Source: Bacterioplanoides sp. SCSIO 12839 (GTDB lineage Bacteria > Pseudomonadota > Gammaproteobacteria > Pseudomonadales > Oceanobacteraceae). Taken from it: 64,000 bases of DNA. Positions 41,505 through 49,931 of the stretch are shown piece by piece. The notes under the pieces were generated by a model. It saw only the letters and a list, made by a program, of their open reading frames with translations. It had not been told where the DNA came from and did not search any database. The DNA lies in contig NZ_CP073745.1 in assembly GCF_024397975.1 (NCBI RefSeq), positions 358,501 through 422,500 of the forward strand. The letters run 5' to 3'. Positions within the stretch are counted from its first letter, which is position 1. Each line of letters begins with the position of its first letter. The translations under genes were made by a program, and so were the position numbers.

Positions 41505-42890
41505 TTAACTGCCGTAACGGTTCTGCAAATAAGCGAACACCGCGCGAATGCCCATGGCTTCACCGCCGGTTGGGCGGCCCGGTAATTTGCGGTTATTCCA
41601 TGCCATGACATCAAAGTGAACCCATGGGGTTTCATCAACAAAGTGCTCCAGATACAACGCCGCGGTAATGGCGCCGCCAAATGGCCCCGGAACTGAGTTG
41701 GTCATATCAGCGACGTCACTTTTTAACATGTCTTTGTAAGGTTTATGCAGCGGCAATTGCCAGACCGGATCGGTTACCTTGTTGCCTTGTTGCATTAAAT
41801 CACCGGCCAGTTGCAACTGGTTGGTAAAAAAGCCGGGCAGTTCGGTGCCCAGTGCCACACGACAAGCGCCAGTAAGGGTGGCAAAATCAAAAATAATCTC
41901 CGGCTGGTCGGTTACGGCTTCGGTTAAAGCGTCACACAACACCAGTCGGCCTTCGGCATCGGTGTTATCAATTTCGACCGTGGTGCCTTTACGGGTGGTA
42001 ATCACATCGCCGGGGCGGAAAGCATTGGAACTCACCGCGTTTTCAACCGCCGGAATTAATACCCGTAAATGAACCGGCAGCTGTTGTGACATAATTAAAT
42101 ACGCCAGCCCCAATACCTGAGCAGCACCACCCATGTCTTTTTTCATTAAACGCATCGCGGCTGAGGGTTTTAAATCCAGCCCGCCGCTGTCAAAACAAAC
42201 ACCTTTACCCACCAAGGTGATTTTAGGTGCCTGTGGATTGCCCCAGCGTAAATCAATTAACCGCGGCGCATGTTCGCTGGCACGGCCAACGGCATGAATG
42301 GTGGGGTAGTTCTGAGATAATAAATCGTCACCGATGACCTGAGTGACGGAAGCGCCAAACTGCTCAGCAATTTCTTCAGTTGCGGCAGCCAGATGTTGCG
42401 GCATCATATCGCCCGCCGGGGTATTAATCAGGTCACGAGTCCAGCGCACCGCTTGTACCATATCGTTGGCGGCTTTTAATACATCATCATCGGCCAGCAC
42501 CAATTGCGCTTGTGGCTTGTCGTTGCTTTTGTATTTTTCAAAGCGATAGGCACCGACGCCCCAGGCAAAGGCAATGGCGAGCAATGCATCCGCATCGGTG
42601 ATGTTGTGAATTTGATATTGGCCGGCAGGCAGCTGTGCGGATAAATCACCGGCGGCAAAAAAATCATCTAAAGATTCACACACAAACACGGCGCTGGCGG
42701 CACTGCCATCGGCGGCCGGTAATAATTGCGCTCCTGAGCTGAAGTTCATCGCGCTCAACCACGACTGAATGGTGGCTGGTTGGTTTTCCAGCCAGTGGCT
42801 GTAATCCTGTTTTTCCAGAACGGTTAATGCAATAACAGAGTTTGGAATAACTGAGCTGGCTTGAGCGGCACTTAATAAAACGGCAGACAT
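41505..42890 (-). CDS. M17 leucyl aminopeptidase family protein
   Basis: A 461-residue cytosolic aminopeptidase that releases N-terminal residues from peptides. The two-metal site is in LVGKGVCFDSGGLDLKPS (Lys and Asp ligands) and IDNTDAEGRLVLCDAL (Asp, Glu and the catalytic Arg). The N-terminal domain (1-160) is divergent, as in PepB/short PepA types. It is an independent gene with a downstream UPF0126 partner. A longer PepA with DNA-binding functions is less likely because of its size. Confidence 0.93.
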   Translation of the reverse strand: MSAVLLSAAQASSVIPNSVIALTVLEKQDYSHWLENQPATIQSWLSAMNFSSGAQLLPAADGSAASAVFVCESLDDFFAAGDLSAQLPAGQYQIHNITDADALLAIAFAWGVGAYRFEKYKSNDKPQAQLVLADDDVLKAANDMVQAVRWTRDLINTPAGDMMPQHLAAATEEIAEQFGASVTQVIGDDLLSQNYPTIHAVGRASEHAPRLIDLRWGNPQAPKITLVGKGVCFDSGGLDLKPSAAMRLMKKDMGGAAQVLGLAYLIMSQQLPVHLRVLIPAVENAVSSNAFRPGDVITTRKGTTVEIDNTDAEGRLVLCDALTEAVTDQPEIIFDFATLTGACRVALGTELPGFFTNQLQLAGDLMQQGNKVTDPVWQLPLHKPYKDMLKSDVADMTNSVPGPFGGAITAALYLEHFVDETPWVHFDVMAWNNRKLPGRPTGGEAMGIRAVFAYLQNRYGS

Positions 42891-42958
42891 ACTGTGTGAT
42901 CCTTAAAGCGGGTGCTTTGAATATCGATCAACACAGTATAGAGGATGGCGGGCGACGC

Positions 42959-44221
42959 TTAAAAGCGGAACGACTGCAGCAAGTGAATTTCCAGTTGGGC
43001 CGGGTAAGCATCCCAATCAGGCCCGTCGCTATAAATCATTTGTAATCTCTGCTGGCTGCTGCTGTTTTGATTGGTGTTGTGAGCCCCAAATAACCAGCTG
43101 GCCATCCAGCTGATGCGTTTTGGGGTCGCATCGTTATTATTCAGACGCGAGTCATCCAGCGAATTGTCGCTGGTGTTCGCCACTTCCACATCCGAATATA
43201 AATAATCATAACGCATCGCCAACTGCCACTGCTGTTGTGGACTGGTCCACCACAGTTGATGATATTGGCCGTTACTGGTCATGGACAGGTCGGCCAGATC
43301 TGAGCTGGCGCTGTACAAGAGGCCCTTTTCATCGCGCTGGGCATATTCCCCTTGATAATTAAAGTCACCGAATTCACTCGCATAACTCAGTTTTAAACCG
43401 GCTCCTAAATGCAGAATATCACCATCAAAAAATTCGGTGTAACCACTGTTGGTATGAACGTGAGTGTTATTACTTAAATCAAATAAAAATAGGCCGCGAT
43501 CAGATACGTTGGTGTAATAACCGTTAATTAATGCGGCGACTTGCAGCGCCCCCAACTGCTGGCTGGCTTCCAACTGATATAACGCAGCTAAGGTATTATC
43601 GTTGCTGTTCAGGTGATCGCCACCCAATATATTCAGTGAGTGGCGTAATTGTATGCCCATTAGCCGTTTACCCAATTTAGGCAACCACTCAAGGCGCACA
43701 CCCGCTTCGCTTAACTCATCTCCCCAATACACTTTGTTCATTAATGGTGATTGGATCAGGGTTTGGGCGTGCTGGTGTACGTGATTTAGAAAACCAATAC
43801 GGGGCAGATATTTGCCGGTGGTTAAACGCAGGTTGTTGGTATTCCAGCGATTCTCAATCCAGGCTTCGGATAATTCCACGTCATCACTGTGATACGACAA
43901 GGCGATGCGGCCAATTTGTTGGTCACTGATTTGGGTTCCGGAAAACTCGGTGGGTAAATTGGCCTGATAACTTAAATCCGCATGATTGAGTGATAATCCT
44001 GCCTGCTGCTGGTGGCTGTTGGTGGGTAGAAAGCCCAGCATATTTGGGCCGTTTTCTTCACGATAACTAAGGTTGATATCGGCTTGCCAACCGGAAGAAG
44101 CGCTGTCGCTGGAGATGTCGCTGGTGCCGTGTCCTGAACTGGCCTGCGCAGCCTGACTCATGAGTAGCAGAGATGGAGTGATCAATAACAAGGATAAATT
44201 GGATAGCGATAATTTCATCAT
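42959..44221 (-). CDS. Outer-membrane barrel protein linked to the MbnP/MbnH pair
   Basis: A 420-residue outer-membrane protein with a signal peptide (ends LLLMSQAAQA). The mature protein is almost entirely amphipathic strands (for example IQLRHSLNILGG, QVAALINGYYTN, LHLGAGLKLSYASE, WQLAMRYDYLYSD) and ends LEIHLLQSFRF with a C-terminal Phe. It resembles porin-like barrels but no specific family is recognised. It starts 15 bases after the stop of the MbnH-like gene, so it is the third gene of that operon and may give a route for metal or substrate across the outer membrane. Confidence 0.68.
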   Translation of the reverse strand: MMKLSLSNLSLLLITPSLLLMSQAAQASSGHGTSDISSDSASSGWQADINLSYREENGPNMLGFLPTNSHQQQAGLSLNHADLSYQANLPTEFSGTQISDQQIGRIALSYHSDDVELSEAWIENRWNTNNLRLTTGKYLPRIGFLNHVHQHAQTLIQSPLMNKVYWGDELSEAGVRLEWLPKLGKRLMGIQLRHSLNILGGDHLNSNDNTLAALYQLEASQQLGALQVAALINGYYTNVSDRGLFLFDLSNNTHVHTNSGYTEFFDGDILHLGAGLKLSYASEFGDFNYQGEYAQRDEKGLLYSASSDLADLSMTSNGQYHQLWWTSPQQQWQLAMRYDYLYSDVEVANTSDNSLDDSRLNNNDATPKRISWMASWLFGAHNTNQNSSSQQRLQMIYSDGPDWDAYPAQLEIHLLQSFRF

Positions 44222-44236
44222 AATAACAGCAACGGT

Positions 44237-45490
44237 TTAATTCAGGCGGGCATCACGCTCAATCAGCGCTTGAGGTTTGGCAAAACGTGGGTCGGTAATA
44301 AATTCCCGATCCGTTAAACTTTTCAGAAATGCGACTAAGTCGGCTTTTTCCTGTTCGCTGGCAACAAAACCAGAGACAAAGCCATTGGCTTGTTTGTTCG
44401 GATTATCCCGACCATCGCCCTGTAAATGGCTGATGGCATCGGCAGGCAGCCCCAGTGATTCATTAATAATGGCTAAATTATCGATGTCGTCACTGGATTG
44501 AATATGACGACCACCGTTAGCGTAAAACTCCACCACACCTTCCAGCGTGGCAATGCTGCCATCGTGCATGTAGGGCGCGGTTAATTCGACATTGCGCAAA
44601 GTAGGTGGGCGGAAGCTGCCTTTATCATTCACATTACCCGTCACACCAAAAGCACCCTGATTATTTTGTGGGTAGTCGCCGTCCTGGCTCAGATTATATA
44701 AACCGTTGTTAAAAAATCGCTGGCTGGGAATGGTCAGCGAATTAACATTTTTACTCGATTGTGAAAAATTAAAGCTGTCATGGCAGTGGAAACAATCGGC
44801 TTTTTCGCTAAAAAATAAATCACGGCCACGTTGGGCTGATTGGCTGAGGTCACCACGATCAAATGGCGAACGGTCTGAAATTAAAATCCGGTTAAACGAC
44901 GCTAATGCTTTGATCACATTCGCCAATGAAAACGGGTCGGCTTCTTCTGGAAAGGCGGCACTGAATAAATCCTGATACAGCAGCTGATCACGGAAGCGCT
45001 GCAGAATTTCATTTAAATTGGCATCGTTAATGCCAATTTCAATCGGGTCTTCTGCCGTCAGTGGAATTAAGATTTGTTGTTCCAATGTGGTTAAGCGGGG
45101 GTTGGCCCAGGTGTAATTAATGTTGTAGGCCACATTGGTCAGTGTTTGTGAATTACGGGCTAATAAATCCCCGGTGGTGCCGTGGGGCAGGGCAACACCA
45201 TCACTAAAGGCTTTATCTTGTTCGTGGCAAGACTCACAGCTCTGTTGCTGATTGGACGATAATTGTTTGTCGTAAAATAAGTGACGCCCCAGTTCAACTT
45301 TTGCATCTGTTAATGGATTTGTTTCGGGCACCACCGGCATTGCAAAACCAGCTGTTGGGTTTAACTGTAACAGGGTAATGCCTTCTGCCGGAGTGTCTTG
45401 CAAGCGTTGGTACTCAGACTCCTGACAGGCGCCTAAGAACGTGGCCAATAATGGCAGCATCAACTGAATGAAACGGGGCATAAAAACCAT
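44237..45490 (-). CDS. mbnH: MbnH-like di-heme cytochrome c peroxidase family protein
   Basis: A 417-residue exported lipoprotein (lipobox LGAC, Cys22) with two CxxCH heme-binding motifs: Cys85-Cys88-His89 in [12 protein letters not shown] and Cys233-Cys236-His237 in [51 protein letters not shown] (key parts [16 protein letters not shown]) is the bacterial cytochrome c peroxidase/MauG-superfamily block, and the spacing fits the 'di-heme enzyme' of the metallo-mystery pair. MbnH oxidises a Trp of its partner MbnP to kynurenine, making a copper site; the partner gene lies just upstream. Tandem starts (ATG 45490 or 45481) are possible. Confidence 0.85.
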   Translation of the reverse strand: [417 protein letters not shown]

Positions 45491-45514
45491 CTACAACAAA
45501 TAAAAAACAAGGCG

Positions 45515-45540
45515 AACCGACAACGTTAATGCTGTCGGTT
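45515..45540 (-). terminator. Hairpin between mbnP and mbnH
   Basis: AACCGACA/TGTCGGTT followed on the minus strand by a T-rich run. It may attenuate transcription so that MbnP is made in excess over MbnH. Confidence 0.6.
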
Positions 45541-45565
45541 TTGACCGGGAGGCTAGATAGACAGG

Positions 45566-46447
45566 CTATTTCTTTTCTACGCGCACCCATTCCTGAGTGT
45601 CACAATTATTGTTTAAGCATTGACCGGTGGCTAAATCCAGCCCCAGAGCTTTAAAAATTTCACCACACTCAGGATCAGTACCACCAGACATACAACCCGG
45701 TGGCGTCATTTCTGTATTCATGCTGACGTCCGAGTTATTTACCAGAGTAGCGTAATCAAACACAATCTTATCGGCGCTCAGGTCCATATTGTCCAGGGTG
45801 TAGGTTGGGCGGTTGTCATTGCTACAAATGGAATCAGGATCCTCTTTGCCTTCACCGCTGCAGTTGGTTGAACCCAGATGGATATTCCAGCCAGCAACAT
45901 CCATACGGATATGTTTATAACCCGCTGTCCAGTTCCAGTGCATAAAAATACTTTTTGCCAGGATGCCTTCGGTTTGTGTTGCATCCAGATGGTTATATTG
46001 CTCAGGGACACCCAGAGTAAAACGAACACGGGTGTAATCAGCAGACTCCGTCACAGTGCCCTGAATCTGGTTATACACTTTGGTTTCTTCAGACACGGCG
46101 TCCTGATTTCCACAGAAGGTAATCAGGCTGATACCACGTTCGACATCGCTATTTTCAGCACTGTTAAGAGTCACTTTCTGGAATTCACCGGTAGCGGTCG
46201 CCACTTCCAGCTCAGAAATATACGCACCAAAATATTTAATATCAGCTGGGGTTTGTGCACTGCCAACCGTTTCGCTGTTTAAACCACATTGCAATTCAGC
46301 GCTGTTTAATTGTGCCGCAAAGCTCAGGTTGATATCGGTTGTGCCTTGTTCTGTATCTGAATCACTGCTGCTACTGCCACCACAAGCGCTTAAGCCAGCG
46401 GCCAGCAGTGCTGCGAATGATAGATGGGAAATGGCTGAAAGTTTCAT
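45566..46447 (-). CDS. mbnP: MbnP-like copper protein (metallo-mystery pair, four-Cys)
   Basis: A 293-residue exported lipoprotein (lipobox LSAC, Cys22) with a Ser/Asp-rich linker. The body matches the TIGR04052 'four-Cys motif' partner of MbnH: PADIKYFGAYISELEV near residue 70, the LGVPEQYNHLDA block, and FMHWNWTAGYKHIRMD near 170-185 with a HWNW pair that is the best candidate for the oxidised Trp. NCSGEGKEDPDSIC and CMSGGTDPECGE hold Cys pairs. Homologues bind copper after kynurenine formation. It is the first gene of a three-gene operon with MbnH and an outer-membrane protein, and its promoter holds a palindrome shared with oprC. Confidence 0.83.
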   Translation of the reverse strand: MKLSAISHLSFAALLAAGLSACGGSSSSDSDTEQGTTDINLSFAAQLNSAELQCGLNSETVGSAQTPADIKYFGAYISELEVATATGEFQKVTLNSAENSDVERGISLITFCGNQDAVSEETKVYNQIQGTVTESADYTRVRFTLGVPEQYNHLDATQTEGILAKSIFMHWNWTAGYKHIRMDVAGWNIHLGSTNCSGEGKEDPDSICSNDNRPTYTLDNMDLSADKIVFDYATLVNNSDVSMNTEMTPPGCMSGGTDPECGEIFKALGLDLATGQCLNNNCDTQEWVRVEKK

Positions 46448-46527
46448 GATCGTCCTTACCAGAATAATATCGGCTAATTACCGTTTTAATAGTTGGCCGG
46501 ATCATAGCGGCGAGCACGATAAAATGC

Positions 46528-46546
46528 GTGCGACAGGTTGTCGCAC
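46528..46546. promoter_or_regulatory. Palindrome upstream of mbnP, shared with oprC
   Basis: GTGCGACA-GGT-TGTCGCAC, perfect 8-bp arms, about 81 bases from the mbnP start. The same pattern, including the following bases, recurs upstream of the OprC-type receptor gene (55572-55590). The region 46448-46730 lies between divergent mbnP and phoD and holds no other gene. Confidence 0.65.
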
Positions 46547-46730
46547 CAGGGAACTTTTGGGCAAAACCTCTAATGTTCTTGATATTCCTCAAGGTTATAG
46601 CCATACCGGATTTGTCATGGTTGTCATCATTGTGCAAAAAAACAGCAATAAACGGTTCAGAAAGCTGGCATCTAACTGTCATCAGCGCCGCGCTAAATAA
46701 CGGCTGAGTTCCGCTTATTCAGGCCTGTTT

Positions 46731-48443
46731 ATGCCGCTCTCTTCTGTTTCCGTCAGCCGTCGACAATTTATGCTTACCGGTGCCGCTTCGGCGTTGTCGT
46801 ATACCGCGTACAGTCGTTCTGACCGACAGCCCACTTATGCTGAACAAACGGATCATGCCGCCGATGGTTTTCCGTTTCAGCATGGAGTCGCCAGCGGTGA
46901 TCCGCTGCAGAATAAGGTCATTCTCTGGACCCGGATTACGCCACCGTCTGATGAGCTGGCTATTCATTACCGCTGGCGCATTGCAAGCGATCCGGAATTC
47001 CATCAGGTAGTGAATCAGGGGCAGGGGTATACCAATGCCGAGCGTGACTTTACGGTGAAGGTAGATGCAGATCTCTTAGTGCCGGGGCAAAGTTATTATT
47101 ATGTGTTTGAAGCGTTGGGCCAACGTTCGGACATTGGCCGCACCAAAACTCTGCCAGAAGGCGATGTCGATCATTTACGCATCGCCTTTACTTCCTGCTC
47201 TAACTACGCCCATGGCTACTTCAACGTTTACAAAGAAATCGCTCGGCGGGCGGATCTGGATGTGGTGTTGCACCTTGGGGATTACATTTACGAATACAGC
47301 AATCGCGAACAGAGCCTGGTTACCGGGCGTGTGCACCAGCCGCCGCATGTCACCCGCACGCTGGCTGATTATCGGCAGCGTCATGCTTGTTATAAAACCG
47401 ATCGCGATCTGCAGGAAGTGCATCGCCAGCACCCGTTTATTGTGATCTGGGATGACCATGAAGTGGCAAATAATGCCTGGGGTTCGGTTTCTGATGGCAA
47501 AGGAGGCGCTGATAACCATACGCTGGATGATGGTGAATGGCGTCAGCGGTTATCGGGTGCTGTGCGTGCCTATATGGAATGGATGCCCATTCGAGAGCAG
47601 GTGGATACGCTGGGCCAATACCAGATTTATCGCCAGTTTCGTTTTGGTGACTTGTTAGACCTGAATATGCTGGATACCCGTTTGGCAGGGCGTGATCAGC
47701 AGTCGGACGATCCACAAATTCGGGATGCGGAGTCACGCACTTTGTTGGGTTATGAACAAGAGCAATGGCTGGAAGATAACTTAGCGCAGGCCCAGCAAGA
47801 GGGCGTGATCTGGAAGTTGTTAGGGCAACAGGTGATGATGGCGCAGTTCAGTATTAATCAGTCACCGCTGAATCACGATCAGTGGGATGGTTATCCGGCG
47901 GCCCGTCAGCGGCTTTTTAATGCAGTGAAACAAGCACAAGTGGATAATTTTGTGGTGCTCACCGGAGATATTCACTCCAGTTGGGCGTTAGCACTGAACG
48001 AGGATCCGTTTGCCGATCAACCCGACGACAACCTGGGGGTGGAACTGGTCACACCCGCGGTCAGCTCTCCGGGTATCGAGAGTGAGGCCCGTGCTGCCGT
48101 GGCCGCTACGTCACTTGAATCGTTATTGCCTCACCTGAACTTTGTCGATTTTTATTTCCGCGGTTATGTATTACTGGATATTAATCCTCAGCGCATACAA
48201 GCAGAGTGGTGGGTGGTTGATAACGTCGAGCGTCCGCGGTACGCCAGTGAATGTTTACGGGCGTTGGTAATTCCGGCCGGACAGGCACAGTTGTCGCCTG
48301 CACACTCTTTAACTCAGGCAAAACCCAGCGCAGCTGCAGCACCGGCTTTCTCAGAAGAATTTGCCTACTTACGGCAATGGCGGCGCGATCATGGCCGTTA
48401 TCGGTTAGAGGGCGTGCTGGCAACTAACGCCGGGGTTCTTTAG
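46731..48443 (+). CDS. phoD: PhoD-type alkaline phosphatase/phosphodiesterase
   Basis: A 570-residue exported enzyme of the PhoD family with a twin-arginine signal (SRRQFMLTGAASAL). The N-terminal fibronectin-like PhoD-N domain starts FPFQHGVASGDPLQNKVILWTRITPP. The catalytic metallophosphatase region holds HLGDYIYEYSNRE, WDDHEVANNAW (the DDH/N metal motifs) and VVLTGDIHSSWA. It hydrolyses phosphomonoesters and diesters in the periplasm or outside the cell, using iron/calcium, to obtain phosphate. It is divergent from mbnP and overlaps the 3' end of the convergent M23 gene by 20 bases. No Pho box is evident. Confidence 0.9.
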   Translation: MPLSSVSVSRRQFMLTGAASALSYTAYSRSDRQPTYAEQTDHAADGFPFQHGVASGDPLQNKVILWTRITPPSDELAIHYRWRIASDPEFHQVVNQGQGYTNAERDFTVKVDADLLVPGQSYYYVFEALGQRSDIGRTKTLPEGDVDHLRIAFTSCSNYAHGYFNVYKEIARRADLDVVLHLGDYIYEYSNREQSLVTGRVHQPPHVTRTLADYRQRHACYKTDRDLQEVHRQHPFIVIWDDHEVANNAWGSVSDGKGGADNHTLDDGEWRQRLSGAVRAYMEWMPIREQVDTLGQYQIYRQFRFGDLLDLNMLDTRLAGRDQQSDDPQIRDAESRTLLGYEQEQWLEDNLAQAQQEGVIWKLLGQQVMMAQFSINQSPLNHDQWDGYPAARQRLFNAVKQAQVDNFVVLTGDIHSSWALALNEDPFADQPDDNLGVELVTPAVSSPGIESEARAAVAATSLESLLPHLNFVDFYFRGYVLLDINPQRIQAEWWVVDNVERPRYASECLRALVIPAGQAQLSPAHSLTQAKPSAAAAPAFSEEFAYLRQWRRDHGRYRLEGVLATNAGVL

Positions 48444-49404
48444 TACCCACATTTTGCAGAGACATGCCTTTTTCAGGAGTAAATATTTGATTTGTGTCTG
48501 AATTAAGAAATTTAAAAGGCACTGAAATCACATTCATATTCCGATTTCGCATGACTGCAAAGTGCAGATGAGGTCCTGTTGAATAACCACTATTTCCTGA
48601 TTGTGCGATTATCTGGCCCTGCACAACCTGATCTCCCTCTTTAACTCTCAGGCTACCTTCCAGTAGATGTACATAAAGACTATATGATCCATCTTCGTGT
48701 GCGATTTTTATGCTGTTGGATTTATCAAGAAAATATTTGCTTCGACCTGATAAAGCGAAGCCATCCCGTACCTGAAATACAGTACCGCCTTTTGCGGCTA
48801 AAATATTGGTTCCCATAGGCATGGCAATATCCACTGCGTATTTTGAACGGGGAGATTGGTGTGAGTACTTGCCATTAAAGCCCTGGGATATGACGAGTTG
48901 CTTGTAGTGGCTGAAAGGTAATGACCAACAACAAGGGTCATGTGGGGAGTTCATTTCACCAACAGACCATCTGTAGCGGTATTTAAGCTTATCTTTACCG
49001 CGGTAGAGGGTCTTTTCGGAGGTTTTGGCAACTACTTCACTATACAAAATTCGCCTTGGCTTACTTCTGCTCACAAGTTGAATATGGATTTCGGTGTGTA
49101 GCGGATTGTTTACTACGACGGAATATCCCCCATTATGTTTTGACTGTTTCACAGTGACAGATGGCTTTTTGGTATTACTACTTTGCAGCTCGAATGATTT
49201 GGCAGTGATCTGATTGTCTTCGGGTGGTTTGTCCCCAAAAACCCAGTTACCTGTTTTATCTTTGTATTTGTATACCTTTTGGGCGTCAGCCTGTTCTGTG
49301 ATGTAGAAGGGGGATAGCCATATAAGAAAGATAATAATGGAAGATAATTTCAAGCGATTGACCCTGATACCCCGGTTTGCTGATGATTTTATCTGCCAGA
49401 ACAT
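48424..49404 (-). CDS. M23-family LytM-type peptidoglycan peptidase with DUF4124
   Basis: A 326-residue exported or membrane-anchored protein. A hydrophobic segment LSSIIIFLIWLSPFYI near the start is followed by a DUF4124-type strand (KVYKYKDKTGNWVFGDKPP). The C-terminal M23 domain holds the zinc ligands: His and Asp in SHQSPRSKYAVDIAMP (H-x6-8-D pattern) and GPHLHFA (HxH). Members cut peptidoglycan crosslinks or activate amidases. ATG 49404 is the longest start; a TTG about 51 bases in follows AGGG and would give a more typical signal peptide. It overlaps phoD. Confidence 0.82.
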   Translation of the reverse strand: MFWQIKSSANRGIRVNRLKLSSIIIFLIWLSPFYITEQADAQKVYKYKDKTGNWVFGDKPPEDNQITAKSFELQSSNTKKPSVTVKQSKHNGGYSVVVNNPLHTEIHIQLVSRSKPRRILYSEVVAKTSEKTLYRGKDKLKYRYRWSVGEMNSPHDPCCWSLPFSHYKQLVISQGFNGKYSHQSPRSKYAVDIAMPMGTNILAAKGGTVFQVRDGFALSGRSKYFLDKSNSIKIAHEDGSYSLYVHLLEGSLRVKEGDQVVQGQIIAQSGNSGYSTGPHLHFAVMRNRNMNVISVPFKFLNSDTNQIFTPEKGMSLQNVGTKEPRR

Positions 49405-49486
49405 CGCTATCCAACTGCTTTAATCGGAGTGGCTGGAGATACAGCAAAAGCGACACCTGTTGAAATCGATAGTTTTCCACGCTTTC

Positions 49487-49761
49487 TGTGGATAAAAGTT
49501 TGGATAACTTTGGGGTAGTTGTCGCTAGCCCGCATTACTTGGCTCCTTTTGTTAAATTGATGAAAATTTAACCGTTCTGTCATATTCGCCAGCAACTCAT
49601 ACCCGCTCTGGTTTTACAACTGCTTTGCGTTATTTTTTTCAACAAAATCAATCACCTGAAATCACTCATTAAAAATGGTGAAAGATGAGCAAAAGGCAAA
49701 TTCAGCTGTGGATAAAAATGTGATTATCTTGCTGGTAAGCCGTGATTTAAGTTGTAGATAA
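49487..49761 (-). other. Cluster of DnaA-box-like sequences
   Basis: TTATCCACA on the minus strand appears perfectly at 49487-49495 and 49707-49715. One-mismatch copies are at 49499-49507 (TTATCCAAA) and 49753-49761 (TTATCTACA). All point the same way. This is most of a 527-base AT-rich region with no gene (49405-49931); the rest holds a Zur box (49853). Confidence 0.45.
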
Positions 49762-49852
49762 CTATTTCGCAACAGTGCGGAGAAAAATTTTCAGTCAGAC
49801 AGGCTGAGCAATTTGAGTTTTTTATCGATAACAACTTGTCAGGAAGTGTATT

Positions 49853-49865
49853 GTTATAATATAAC
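49853..49865. promoter_or_regulatory. Zur-type box upstream of the ZnuD-like gene
   Basis: GTTATA-A-TATAAC, identical to the box at 55644-55656 and matching the gammaproteobacterial Zur motif. It is 66 bases before the receptor start. Confidence 0.8.
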
Positions 49866-49931
49866 GTATTCCTTTAGAATACCGATCCCCCGATTTCTCA
49901 CCCTCGGGTTATTTTTCCAATAAGGGTTGTT

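Noticed and set aside
49405..49931. A firm call of chromosomal replication origin
   Set aside because: DnaA-box-like sites are present, but no dnaA, dnaN, gidA or similar genes lie nearby and skew over the whole chromosome cannot be seen, so only a candidate cluster is reported.
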